Assembly: GCA_029582265.1 (NCBI GenBank)
Contig: CM055819.1
Span: 8,740,135 to 8,804,134 of the forward strand
Length of the DNA: 64,000 bases
Origin: Zoroaster sp. YZ-2022
Lineage: Eukaryota > Echinodermata > Asteroidea > Forcipulatida > Zoroasteridae
Reading direction: 5' to 3'
The notes under the pieces were generated by a model. It did no database searches. It was not told the origin of the DNA and saw only the letters and a program-made list of their open reading frames with translations. Made by a program: the position numbers and the translations under genes. This document shows, in pieces, positions 12,701 through 26,600 of this stretch (the first letter of the stretch is position 1; each line of letters opens with the position of its first letter).

Positions 12701-15700
12701 TTTTCTTTTTCAAGGAATTTTTTTCTTTTTCTATGTGTTTTTTTTTTAAACACAGTATTGTATCTAAAACAAAAGAAATAAGAAACCAAACTAATTGATT
12801 TCATATATACACACATGTACATGTGCATGCATCAAATCCATATAAAAAATATTTTAAAAGACTTATCTATCATTTTTGTGGACATGTTACTGGAAACACA
12901 GCATTTGTTTTGTTTGGCCTAATTTGTTTTTGATGTACAGTACTTTTTATATTAAGTGTCTTTATTAGTGGAAGAAAAAGTGTGATTTTATTTTAAAGAG
13001 AAAGTACATCATTGATAATCGCCATTGGGAAAACTCGGTGGTCGAGAGGTTAAGACATCTGCACTTTTCACAGACACTCGGAAAGCACTGGTATACAAGG
13101 CTTCATACATTACGTTGTTGTAAGGGCAAAAATCAAATCAATTGTTTATAACCCGAGGCAAGAATTTCATGAATCTATAAGTATAAATACTTATTTTGAA
13201 TCAAGATATACATTTTGTTGCATAGCTGACAAAGTGATGAATCGGCAAAAATGCTGTTCTGAGAAACTAGTTTTTTTTATTGAATAGTTGAATTTTATTT
13301 CTGATTTTGTTTCAAGGCCAGAAAAAGTTTGTATTTTCTTTATACAGAAAAAGGCCAGAAAAAGTTTTATACAAGCTTTCAAACTTATTCGTCACTTCAT
13401 CAAATACTAAAATCTACGGCATACACTTTTCCACATGTAAAGTGATCCTATTAAAAAAAAACCTGATTCGTCACTTTGTAAGATTCTAAAATTGTGTGCT
13501 GGTTTGCACAACAAATTACAAATGTATGAGCGCACAAACATGTAGACTTGTACCATGCATACGCATGGATACATTGTCAAAATTCATACGCGCTGTATGC
13601 TACACATGTTAAAAACAGGCTTTGTGCCAACATTGCTGCATTATAAACAGTAAAGGACAGAGTTTAGTTTAACAGTGTTACGTCACTTTCGACTTATATC
13701 GTGAGATAGTAATTTGATAGATTTTGCTGATTTATCACTTGAAGTATTACTGATCTTAAAAACAATGTAAATATATGATTTAAAAAACCGGTAGAGAGGA
13801 AAATTTACACTTTAAAGACCCTAAAATAGTTAATATCTCATTTGAAACGTTGAGTTGTAACCACCAGTTCTTTTCAGAACTAGTGGTGTCACCGCAAACA
13901 GTCTTCACTTATCCTTTTCACCATGCAAAGCTACAAATCATACTGACAATGTATCTCGGAAATGCCAAAAAAGTCAATTCGTCACTTAGTCAGCTATGCA
14001 ATGATTTATTATGACACCATCTGTGAAAGTTTCAGTTCATTGCAAAGTATGAGAATGTGTGAACAAACATTTACAATTTAGATAGACAACACTTGCCATC
14101 TGGCATCTTGTTGGAAATTCATATTTTGTCATGTTTCTCCTGAAATGAGAGCACTTAATAATAAAGGAAACATTTCAAGGATGGTAGACATCATTACCAA
14201 CATTAACCCTAACTCGATCCCTGGGCCCATTTGCTTACACATAACCTGAATCTTCCCTAACTCCCTAGGCCCATTTGCTTACACATAACCTGAATCCTCC
14301 CTAACTCCCTAGGCCCATTTGCTTACACATAACCTGAATCCTTCCTAACTCCCTAGGCCCATTTGCTTACACATAACCTGAATCTTCCCTAACTCCCTAG
14401 GCCCATTTGCTTACACATAACCTGAATCTTCCCTAACTCCCTAGGCCCATTTGCTTACACATAACCTGAATCCTCCCTAACTCCCTAGGCCCATTTGCTT
14501 ACACATAACCTGAATCCTTCCTAACTCCCTAGGCCCATTTGCTTACACATAACCTGAATCTTCCCTAACTCCCTAGGCCCATTTGCTTACACATAACCTG
14601 AATCTTCCCTAACTCCCTAGGCCCATTTGCTTACACATAACCTGAATCCTCCCTAACTCCCTAGGCCCATTTGCTTACACATAACCTGAATCCTCCCTAA
14701 CTCCCTAGGCCCATTTGCTTACACATAACCTGAATCTTCCCTAACTCCCTAGGCCCATTTGCTTACACATAACCTGAATCTTCCCTAACTCCCTAGGCCC
14801 ATTTGCTTACACATAACCTGAATCCTCCCTAACTCCCTAACTCCCTAGGCCCATTTGCTTACACATAACCTGAATCTTCCCTAACTCCCTAGGCCCATTT
14901 GCTTACACATAACCTGAATCTTCCCTAACTCCCTAGGCCCATTTGCTTACACATAACCTGAATCTTCCCTAACTCCCTAGGTCCATTTGCTTACACATAA
15001 CCTGAATCCTCCCTAACTCCCTAGGCCCATTTGCTTACACATAACCTGAATCCTTTCTAACACCCTAGGCCCATTTGCTTACACATAACCTGAATCCTCC
15101 AAAATCCTTCAGTAGTAAAGCAAGCACATGACATGTATGCACGCATGTGTTTCTAATCTGTGATACATGTACATGGCCAGGGACCCTCCCTGCATGCATG
15201 GAGCAATAAACAGTGTCCACTGACCCAAGCACTGACCTTGCAATCACTACAACAAACATGGATGTACATGTACCATGGAAAGGCAAGTATGCCTAATAAC
15301 ATCAATCCTCCAAATTCCTTCACTTTAGCAAAGAGGATTTTGGAGGATTTGGGAGGGTTAGGGTTAAGTTAGCATTTGGACAATAATTTGGGAATTTAGT
15401 AACTAATGTACCTTCCTCTTGAAAATTTAATTTTTCAGTTGCTTAACATCACCAGAAAATTTATTTACAGTTGTAACAATTTGATTTTGAGGACAGATCA
15501 AAAATATATTTTATTTAAAATTAGTTTGCTTGGAATGAGCAACAAAGTAATATTGACCCTGTGACCTCTCTGAACAATCTATATGTTGGGCAGTTTAATC
15601 AATAACTTTGTTCTGTTGATGTTTTAATTTTATGTACACGTATGTATACATTGAAAGTGTTAAAATGGACAATATCATCAAGATCAGAGCAGACTTTTAA

Positions 15701-18700
15701 CAGGGCATGGAATCGGTGTCCTAGTTTAAGATAAACCCAGTGACTGAAAATTACTGGCTCATTTATGCAGCAGCAATGGTAAAATTACCTTATCAAGTGG
15801 GGTAAACTAGCACTGCAATTCCATGCCCTGTTGATCATGACAATATTGTCCTTTTAATAGAAAACATCCTGTGAGTTTCATTGCATTTCTTAAACTGTCA
15901 AATTTAAATAATCATCTCAGTAAATTGACTGTCCCTTAATTGACTGTCCGTTAGCTTAACTGCATTCATCAGAAAGTACGGACCTCCCTTTCTCAAGCAC
16001 ACGATGACTTCACAGCAGACTTCAGTGAGATAGAGATCTCTACTGTGACTGGACAGCTTCTCAAGAAGTTTAGGTATATTGTATACAGTTCATTGGTTAT
16101 GTTCCCTCCCCCATAAACTATGCATTTTCATCTTCAAGGAAAGGTGCACAATTAGTAATGTTGGATTTCACAGGATGGTTGTTTTATAACATATGTCTTG
16201 ATTTAAAGCAAGAATGCATTACCAATCTTGTATCCTTTCCCTTACCCTTTAATAAGCGACAGATCTTGATGGGACAAGCATGACAAAAAATATAATCTAA
16301 CAATGGGATTGAGCATATTAAGTCTATACAGCAGGGGTTGCCATTAACTTTTCTTTCACTAGCCGGCTGGACCAGTAAGTTTGACTTTTAGCAATTCCTT
16401 AAGCACTTTCACTGGTCTGCATGGTCTGCAAGTACTTTTTATAAGAATCCGCAGGGTGGGCCACAACTTGTAAACATTTCTGACGTAGAACAAAGAGAGT
16501 CGGAGTCATTTCTTTTCATGGCCCAATGGAATCAAATGTGTAAATTATTTATATAAAAAAAAGAACTAGGATTCAGTGCAGTCTGTGTAATTTTTGTCTC
16601 CGTTTTAACTGGTATTTGGCCAGCAGACCTCTGGCAAATTTGAACCCTGTGCAGATCTGAAACCTTGAGCAGGCAACTAAGATGCAAATTTCAGCTGGCT
16701 TATAAATTAATTTTGTTATGCAACAAAATTTTCAAGTCTCGTACAAATTATGTTAATTATTGTGAAATGAACTGAATTGAATTGAATTGAATTTGTTTGA
16801 TTATTTCATACATAATTCAAATTGAAACGCGCTGTGTGCTTATTGTATGATTGATTTGCTAGTATGGAGGAGTTGTCTAGTATTCCTACGAGTCATTGTG
16901 AGATGGTGTACTCGGAGATCGGCAATGAAGATTTGATGAGGCTTAAGAGAGATAAGCGTAGGGCCTTGACATCTAACGCCTTGCAGTGTCTGGTAAGTAA
17001 CAAACATTTTTGTTTTTGTTTTTTATCATTTGCATAACAGAATGAAACAACCTTATTGGACGTTCAATAGAGCAGACAGGTTGACCTCGTAAACTGCTTA
17101 AAGCTTGTAAGAATACTAGCAATACTAACTTACTAGCATCATACGTACAAGCTTCAATTGATATTGTTTAAATATTTTGTAGGCAAACTGCGCTTAGCTG
17201 GTAAACCTTATTAACTGGTTTCATGCAATTAAAGTAGGAATTACAATATATAACATACTGAAAATATTTCAAAATAATGACTGAAATAAAAATATAACGT
17301 TTTAACCTTAAAGGGACAGCATCATCACGATCAGAGCAGACTTTCAACAGGGCATGGAATCGGTGGCCTAGTTTAAGATGAACACAGTGACTGAAAATTA
17401 CTGGCTCATTTATGCAGCAGCAAAGATAATATGACCTTATCATGTGGGTATATATTTTCAGTCACTGAGTTAATCTAAAACTAGCACTCTATGCCCTGTT
17501 AATCGTGACGATATTTTCCCTTTAAAGGATAAAACATTTGTAATGTTGGCATAACTGCCTCACATCTTTCTTGAAAGAAGAGAGAAGCATCCACCAAGGA
17601 AAGAAAGCCTGCATTGTGTCCAAACCTCTAGTTTCTTGGGGATGTGGGGTAATCTGTAAATCCTCCACAATTAAACACCCAGAAGGTTCAGAGGGTTTTG
17701 TCCTCCAGACCAAAGGGAAACCCAGGCCTGCTACCCATTTATCAGGATTTGTTACTTTTGTCAAATCACACCACTGTTACTCGTGTAGTAATTACCAGTG
17801 GTATACTCCTTTTTTAAATATAAAACATAAATATATTCCTATCAAATTTCTTATCCTTTTAATTTATACCTGTATCCCATCATGTGATTCACAAACGCCA
17901 TCTGCAAGGATGTGATTTGACCAGATTTTTATATTTTTATATTTTTGTGATCCTCCGGATTTTAAAGATTTAAGTAATAGAGGAAAGCAAAGCAAACGCT
18001 CAGAACTATAGATTTCACTCCAGCGCCGTTCACAACAGCGGCCCCAATACCCCTAGCAAAATTTACGTGGATTTTTCAAAACTGCCCAATCACACCCCCT
18101 GCATCTGATATCTCCTATTGTTTCCAACCAGGATTTAGACAAAGAGACAGATACTATTAAGCAGGATGCCATTGATATCATTGGTAGCCTAGCGTGTGAT
18201 CTTGATGATGGTGCATTAAGACGTCTCTCTTCTTCAGCCTTCGCTGATAACCTGTATGAGATACAGAAATGCTGTCTGGATATCAACCAGTTGGTGGTCA
18301 TTGGAGAGAAACTGGTTCAAGAAATGGGGTAGGTCAACAAATAGGCTGCCTGCAACTTTGTAATTTGGGACACAACCACCTGGCATTATGAACAACTTCA
18401 CCCTGAAAATACCCTGAAAATCCAATTTGCCTTGAAATAACAGTTCACTGTAATATCACGGTGTCTCTTCCTCTCAGATATTGGCAATAATGTTCACGGT
18501 GATTTCATGGCAAATTCACGGCACTCTCGAGAATTAATGAGCTGCCCCAAAACTACCACGAGAAGTTCATGGTGTTTTCAGAGCATTTTCAAGGCAAAGG
18601 AATCAAGAGTATTTCATGGTGTTTTCTCAGTGTTGTGTCATCGTGAAATTGCAGTGAACTATTTATTTCACGGTAAAACAGATGTTCAGGGCATTTTCAG

Positions 18701-19104
18701 GTTCAAGTTATTCATAGTGTGGAAGCCACTATAATACACTGTTGGCAATCTCTAAAACTTACTTGGTGTACAGTTGATGGTGGCATGAAACATCCCTTGA
18801 AATATTTCTGTCTTGGACGCTATCATTTCAATAGTAAAATGGATGAATACATGACAATCTTTTGCATTTTCACTTTTGTTCTCATTCACGACACATATTA
18901 AATAAGCTGAAATTTTTACAGACTGGTTTTTATACATATCTTGATTCCTACAAGGACTACTAACATTCATTTATGCATTTTTTTTCTTTTGTTTAGTATT
19001 ATATTGCATTTGCTATTGTATTGTTATGCTATTGTATGATTTCTTGTTTACTGTAAAGCCCCTTGAGCACTTCTTGGTGGATATGTGTGCATTATAAATC
19101 TTCT

Positions 19105-19148
<44 letters not shown>

Positions 19149-20626
19149 TATAAAGCATGGATGCATTTACAGACATTTTACCGAAATTAACTGTATACTG
19201 GGTTTTAAGGGAAGGTACAGCATTGATAATGTTGGCAAAACAGCTTCTAAGAGTATACATGTATGCTTACTTGCTTTGAATCAAGATATATAAATATCTA
19301 TCCTGTACAAGTTTCAGCTTACATGTTATATAACATTGTGCCATTAATAACATTGGGTAAACTCTGTAGGGGTTTACCCCTGTGTTTGTGGTTCACATAA
19401 CAAGCGCCCTTGTTTACAGGTTTCCTCAGGCTTCCAAGCTACAGTGCTTAAGTGTGCTTTTGAGGGATCCTTGGTTTCATTACCAGAAGTGTATATTAAT
19501 TAATAATGAGAAAATAGTGAAGGTACACTTATATTTGTTGCATTTATTCTAATGTTGATTTCAGGAAGGAGAACTCATTCAGTAATCTTATTCGCAATAA
19601 TTTAATGTTTCTACCAAAAATAATGATAGTACCTCAAACAAAATTATTGTAGGGAAAATGGATAACATCATCAGCTTTATAGCAAGTATTATTTTAACCT
19701 TAATATTTGATCATTTGGGGAATTTGTTAGCACCACCTTTATATACACCATATCTTTAAGTAACGCCATAAAATTTACCCTAGTAGAAGATAAATGATAT
19801 TTATATTAATTTTTTGACAGATCTCCTAACCAGTGGATTTCCGACACCATCTCTGACATCGGTCCTCTGTTGGTCTCACTGTCTGAACTTGAAATACAGA
19901 ATATAGATGATGTAAGTAAAAAAATAATATCCAAAATACAGGAAAATATTAGGTTCTTTATTAACCATAACCGTAAGAGAAATTACGTTCACATTGTGTC
20001 AGCCTACTACTTGAACGTAACTTACTAAAACGTGATTTGTTTTACAAATCTTTTTCTTGACAGAATGAGTTTTCTCTGGTAGCAGAAGATGTGATGGTTC
20101 GCTTTGCGGAGTATAAAGAAAAATGGCATCAATTCTGTGACGTAGACCTTAAACCTCAAGACATAGAGAGCAGAGAGGAGGGGTTTGTTGCCGTGGCGAT
20201 CAAAGCAAAAGATGCATTTGTTGCTGCTGCTATGGGAGCAGTGTTTTAGCCAGGATTTGGTAAAGTGGGAGTGCAAAAAAAAAAAGTGGGAGTGCAACTT
20301 ATTGGAGTCCAAAATTTGTGTGCGGCTTACACAACTGAGGCTGAGCGAAGTCCCTCACGGCCGGGGTCCAGGGCCTGCTTAAGGACCCTGGAAGCTCTAA
20401 CTATTTTAGATGCTCTCAGGTGGTCTCTAATGCATTTCTGATACCTGTTTTCAGGTAAAATTAGCTAATTTGGTTAGATTGTTTCCTTTTTTAAACAAAA
20501 AATAATAAGTTTAGCAGAAAATACAGAATGTGCAATAGTCCACTAATTTTGCATAGTGATAGCCATTAGTAATTAAAGTTTTTAAGAAACAAATGTTTTC
20601 TTTGACAAATCACTACAATTTTTAAT

Positions 20627-20658
<32 letters not shown>

Positions 20659-23600
20659 TGTACGTGCATATGAATGAACCTTTGTATTTTTTCTTAATTT
20701 CTTCAATTTGCCATTTTGTTTGAAGTACATCTTGTTTTTTGAGGTGTTATGTGACTAGATCAAGTTTACTATTTTTTGCACACGGGCGCATAATGTATAC
20801 GTATGTATAAGCTCTCTGCGCTATTTATAGTACCCCACAACATCACAGCGCGCGCACGTGCACACACGTCGTAGTCGTACACACACGTCACACAAACATA
20901 AACAGTCCGACCATGCAATGTACATGTACATGCACATGCACCACGAGTCGACGAACGATGTGGTATGCACATTGACATGCTTTTGACATGTGAGATCGGT
21001 CTTCAATGCTTATGATTTCAGATTTGCCAGTGGATTTATGTATGATATTATGAGGTGTTGTTCTTTAACAAGGTAATTTTCTGATCAGTTGATTTCGGCA
21101 GAATGACGGCGAAATTCTGATGCCAATTCCGATCAAGTTCATGAAACTCATCAGCATGAAATGGCATTGTTAAACAAAATAGTATGGACGTTGAGCAACA
21201 CAAAATTTGGGTAGGCCTACTACTGCATTGTACCCCAAAGTATTTTGATTGTACATGTTGTAAGTTAAACGTGACAATTTTGCTGTTACCTTTGTGAAGA
21301 AGTTTGTTATTTTTCCCCTTTTGGCCGACATGATGTAACTGACGTTCTCTGAATAGACTAAATCAAGTCTATGAAATACGGACTGGTTCCCCGTTTCGGT
21401 TGTGCACATGTAAATACAGAGTTGATTTTATACCAACACGTGTACCAGACTAAAGTCGGACCACAAGCGTGACAAGTCAATCGGAGACTCCGCTGTGCGT
21501 GCACGATCGCGATCGAACTGAGGTGAAAAACTGGTGAAATTAAATTTATCTGCGTTACGTCTTTTATGTTTTAAATTGTCCACAAGAAAAAGAAAACTTC
21601 AAAGTTAACAAAAATTGTTTTCATAAAATAAAATCACAAATTGACATGAAATTCCCTTTTACTGAAATAGATTTTCTAAAATATTTTAGCACGGCTTCGA
21701 TTTAAAAATACAAGCCGTGCTTGAAAATATTGCCCGTGTTTTTTTAAAACTGGCCGTGCTAACACGGCCTGCACGGCTCGCTGGCTAAAACACTGTATGG
21801 GAGATGTATCCAGGAGAAGGAAAAGACGTAAGAAGGGAATTTATATTGATGGGGAATTTATTATTATTATTATTATTAATCATTTCTGGTAATGAAACCA
21901 AGGGATGCCTCAGAAAAGCGCACTTAAGCACTGTAAGCTCGAAAGCCTGAGGAAACCTTTAAACAAGGGCGCTTGCAATGTGAACCAGAAACACCGGGGT
22001 AAACCCCTTACACTTCCACGATAAGTGTTCTGGGTTCTTTTACGTGCATTACTTAACCTAGTACACGGGACCTACGGCTTAACGTCCCATCCGAAGGACG
22101 AAGCAATTATGGCTAAGTATCTTGCTCAAGGACACAAGTGTCACGACCGGGGCTCGAACCCACACCCTGCTGCTGGCAACACCAGAACTTGACCATTCTC
22201 CTGAAGACGATTAGAGCATACTGATCGAAACATCACATTGTAACCAACCAATTCCTTTCAGAACTACTCAAAAGAGAGTTTTCACATAGATTCAAACAGT
22301 CTTTATTTAGTAACCGTTATGTTAATACGCATGTAACTAAACGAAACATTTATGTGCTTTTATAACATTTATTACCGAGTCAAAACTTTGAACTTTTTGA
22401 ACGTTTTCATTTGTTGCATTGAAATGGAAACACAAACACCATTTCAGAAATATATTTTTGTCAAAGTGGGTGAAAAAATGCACAAAATTAATCTAATTGA
22501 AAACTTGTTGAAACCATTCATCTATAGAAATAAGAATAGGGAGGGGTCAAGAGAGAATTATACCCACCCCATATTGTCCTTTTGAAGCAGAGTTTTGAAA
22601 ATGAATTTTTATCGTAACCCTGCAAATAAATTTAAAAAAAAACAGCTCTCACATTTACACCTAATGCCCCTAGTTTACAAGTGTCAAAGCACTACAGTTT
22701 TACATCCAATCATATTAATTGTCATATAGTTGAATCGTACCCTAACATCTGGATAAAACGGGTCTTAAATTTCATGGAGGCCACGGCCTCATCAGTTGCC
22801 TTGGACTTTGGAATATTCCCATTTGAAATGTTCCCATAGACATTTGGATTTTCTAATAATTAAAAAACAGTGCCAAATGTGATTTGAAACTTTGCGTGGT
22901 AGATTTGAATAAAAAAGATATTACACCATGTGTAATAATCTCTTCTTGGAAGAAGTCATGGTTCTGAAAAGAAGCAGTAGTGAGGCTACTTCTCAACAAG
23001 ACTGACAAAGAACTGTCCTCACTATCGGTTCTTGTCAGAACCACAACTTCTGAGAAGAGATTATTACACATGGTGTTATACCAGTAAACCTTATCTTTCT
23101 TAAGAAAAGTGCCCTTCATCAAAAATTATTGCGTTGCCCCGTCAAGAACGAAATGCCAGGCTTGCAACATTTGATCCACATTCGATATTGAACACAGAAT
23201 CCACGTATTCGCCAACTTGCAATGAGATTGAGTCACTGAGTGATGGCAACATAGCGTGGACTGTGGATGAACTAGAAGCTATGACAGTCAACACATTTGA
23301 TAGTTGTGGATATGCACTGGGGGAAGTAGCAGGATTCTCCAGTGCTCAACTCACAGCACTCCTCAACAAAGCCAAAGAGGTATTTATACATTCATACCCC
23401 TATGTGAAAAAGTCATGTAAAACACAGCGGGCAGAGTTCCAATCGATCCAGCAATTTTGGCTGCAATTGGACATTGTTTCATAGCAAAAAAAAACCAAAA
23501 CCTATTAACTAAAAATGCTGATGCATGGGCCAGAGACTGGTTTTTTGGGGGCCAAAAGGTTTGATGAAATAAAAATTCTGGTGAAAGATTTAGAGATTTG

Positions 23601-26600
23601 GTGTTGAAACAACCTTCTTTGTGTTTTTGTTTCTCCAAAATATATTTTTTAATTGAGAAAATTGAATTTTTTTTCGGTTTTTCATTGCCCCCCCCCCCAT
23701 CCCTCTCTTTTCAAGTCCATGTAAGCTCTGTATTTTTATACATTTTTGTGATAACAAAATAACGTACAATATCAAAGACCTGTGATATCAATGCAAAATT
23801 ATAATAGACCTTATGCATATGACGTCGAAAACGGAAGATCGCCCTCTATCAGAGGCTATAGAAGGTCACTCATTGGTTCATGTATGCGCACCGTGCGTGC
23901 GTATATGCACAGCGTGCATACATGAACCAATGAGTGACCTTCTCTAGCCTCTGATAGAGGGCGACATTCAGTTTGTGACATCATATGCATAAGGTCTATT
24001 AGTGGCCTTACATTTGGAACCTAGCAGGTCCCCAATCGAATGACTAGGATCTGTGTGTGAGTTAAGGGACAGTATGAAAATGGCTTTATAATATTCATGA
24101 AATCATTTCTATCAGGCATGGGGTGAGGCAGCAGATATGACTTCTGATCAAATATCACAGCTTGGTTATCTTACATCAGGACTTACTACAGCTGAGATGA
24201 ATCAACTCAATCTAACAGAGATAGACACAGTGTATAGCATTGCTCAGTATAATATCTACTCTCTTGATCAGGTAAATTTACTCTGAAAATCTTTACTGTG
24301 AAACAGTATATAAGCCAGGATTTAGAAACAGGGCGTCCAAATTTGTTATTCTTTGAAAAACAGGGTGTCCAAACATTTAACTTCCAGTACTTTTGCATGT
24401 GTTTTACACATAAAAACATGGTGTCCATTTTGCAAAACAGGGCGTCCAAAAGACACCCAAAGGTATTGCTGGCTAATATTATGCTGTGAAAATGCCATGA
24501 TTGTAGTCACTTATAAGGTTATCTGCAATTTCACAGTGACAGGGACCACTGTGAAAATGACCTTGCTATATTTTTCTCCCAATGAAAGCACTATGAATTA
24601 GCACTGTGAACTCTACACACAGCTAGACAAGCAATATTAGATTGAAACAAAAACTATTTTCTTTTTAAATAAATACAAAATGTCACTAAGGTGAACTCAC
24701 CACTTCCCCTCCCCTTAACCCAAAACCGGCTTCTATAAACCAACTAGATTTTTGTGCACTAAGCACTTTATGCTATCACTCCTTCATCATTATAAATCAC
24801 ACACCATAATGACTAAAGAATTCTCTCCCTCACTACCTAGACCAGGGCACTGATAAGCCTGAGAAATTTGGGTGAACAGAGGACATTTTTAGTTTGTTGT
24901 GGCTCTGATTTCTCAGGATTTTTCCTGATTTCAGGATTTTTTTTTTTTACAAATCTCTCTTTGCCTAAGTAGCCACCAAGGAAATAAAGAAGTTGCCTGT
25001 ATTGTGTCCAAACCTATAGTTTCTTGTTTGTGGGGGTGTGGAGAGTCTGTAAATCCTCCAAAATTAAACATCCAGGAGGTTCAGGGGGGCTTTTGTCCTC
25101 TAGATCAAAGGGAGACCTAGGCCTGCTACCCATTTTTCAGGATTTGTGACTTTTGTCAAATCACACGCCTGATTATATTGTGACTGTAATGAGTAGCATG
25201 AATGCTCATGACCCTCTGTTTCATGCTATTCAGTCAGTTATTGTAAAATTATATAGCCAGGGTGTTTTTAGATCAACGTGAGCTTCTTCATATGGGTGAC
25301 TTTTGAGACACTTGTGGTAGTAGCAGACTTAACAGTCTTTTTCCCATTGTTTACGTGACTCTGGAAAAGGACCGGTAAGGCCCGAGTCAAACGTCACGTT
25401 CCTGCTGTGTCGAATTCCAATGAATTGAGTTTGACAATAACATGGCAATGGCGTGGCGGTGATTTCAAACATCCCAATTGGTTTAAAATAATCCAAAATG
25501 GCGGACCAACGAGACCATAAATGTAGCACCAGCTTGGAATTCATTTCGATTCGACATGGCAAGTAGCCCGTCCTTTGAAACCAACCCATGCTACTGGTAA
25601 AGTGTCTCAGATAGCATGGCAGAGCCTGTCAAGACAAGTGCCTCTATCGAGCCGAATTCAAAAATGGTTTCAAACTTAAGTATAAAATATAAGTATTTGA
25701 ATTCGACATAGCAGGAGTGCAACCTTTGAAACGGGCCTGAAGTTGCTGACATATATCTATAAGCATCTCATTGTAACTCACTTTGTCTATCTAAATAAAA
25801 TAGGCTTCATTACCCCCAAAAGTGATACAAGTTTAACAAAACATGCAAAGAGCTGATGATAACCTGATATTCTTGTTGTTTGTTGATTGATGTGTATTAT
25901 AGCTAAGTGCAGGTGCAGGTAGGTTCCTGGAGCTGAGTGGTACACCAATTACTAGCTTAGATTCACTGGCTCTTACAGCATTAGGCAACTTCCTTTGTGG
26001 TCTGACTGTACAGCAGATGGGAGACATCTCAAGCGTTGCATACCAGTGAGTTATAGGATTAGTTATATCCGTGGATTTAGGATTCAGTTGATTATGGATT
26101 ACCACTGGTTTTAATAATTGGAAATATAATTTATCAATTAGAATTAGTTCAGTTAGTTGGTTGGAGTTAAGTTAATTAATTAAGATTGGTTTTTCGGGAT
26201 TTGATATAAGATTTGTCAAGTTCTTCTTTATGAGTAGGAGTAAGAGTGTAGAAAAATGTACTTGAGTATGAGTACGAATACAAGCATGAGTACTCCAACT
26301 CTATAGTTGTAGTGTATTTTTTACAGATAAATGTACTCGAGTACGACTACAAGTACTACAGCTCTGATTGATATGGATTAGTACAGTGGGTAGATTACAA
26401 TAGTTCAGTGAGATGATTTGGATTAGTTCAGTGATTGAGTTGATTAGTATAATTACATTAGTTCAGGGAGTTGATAAGTGAATTTAGTTAACAGAATTAG
26501 ATTAGTGAGTGGATTAGGATTAGAGTTCCTTGAGTTGGCATGGGATTAGTTCAGTGAGGATTATCTAGTTCAATTAGTTGATTGGGTTTATCATAGCTAT

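Noticed and set aside
14207..15105. CRISPR-like regular array
   Set aside because: Units are contiguous with no unique spacers, the genome is eukaryotic, and the unit is a transposon terminus.
15340..15367. Telomere-like ggttagggttaa
   Set aside because: Only one or two TTAGGG-like words, explained as the transposon end (GGGTTAGGG) plus the TTAA target; also seen at 37590 and 41090.
20239..21803. Introner-type reading, i.e. the hAT insertion acting as a new intron using GTGTTT and the 3' TSD AG
   Set aside because: That splice would add two bases and shift the frame before the donor at 21828, breaking the phase match with the next exon. RNA data would be needed to revive it.
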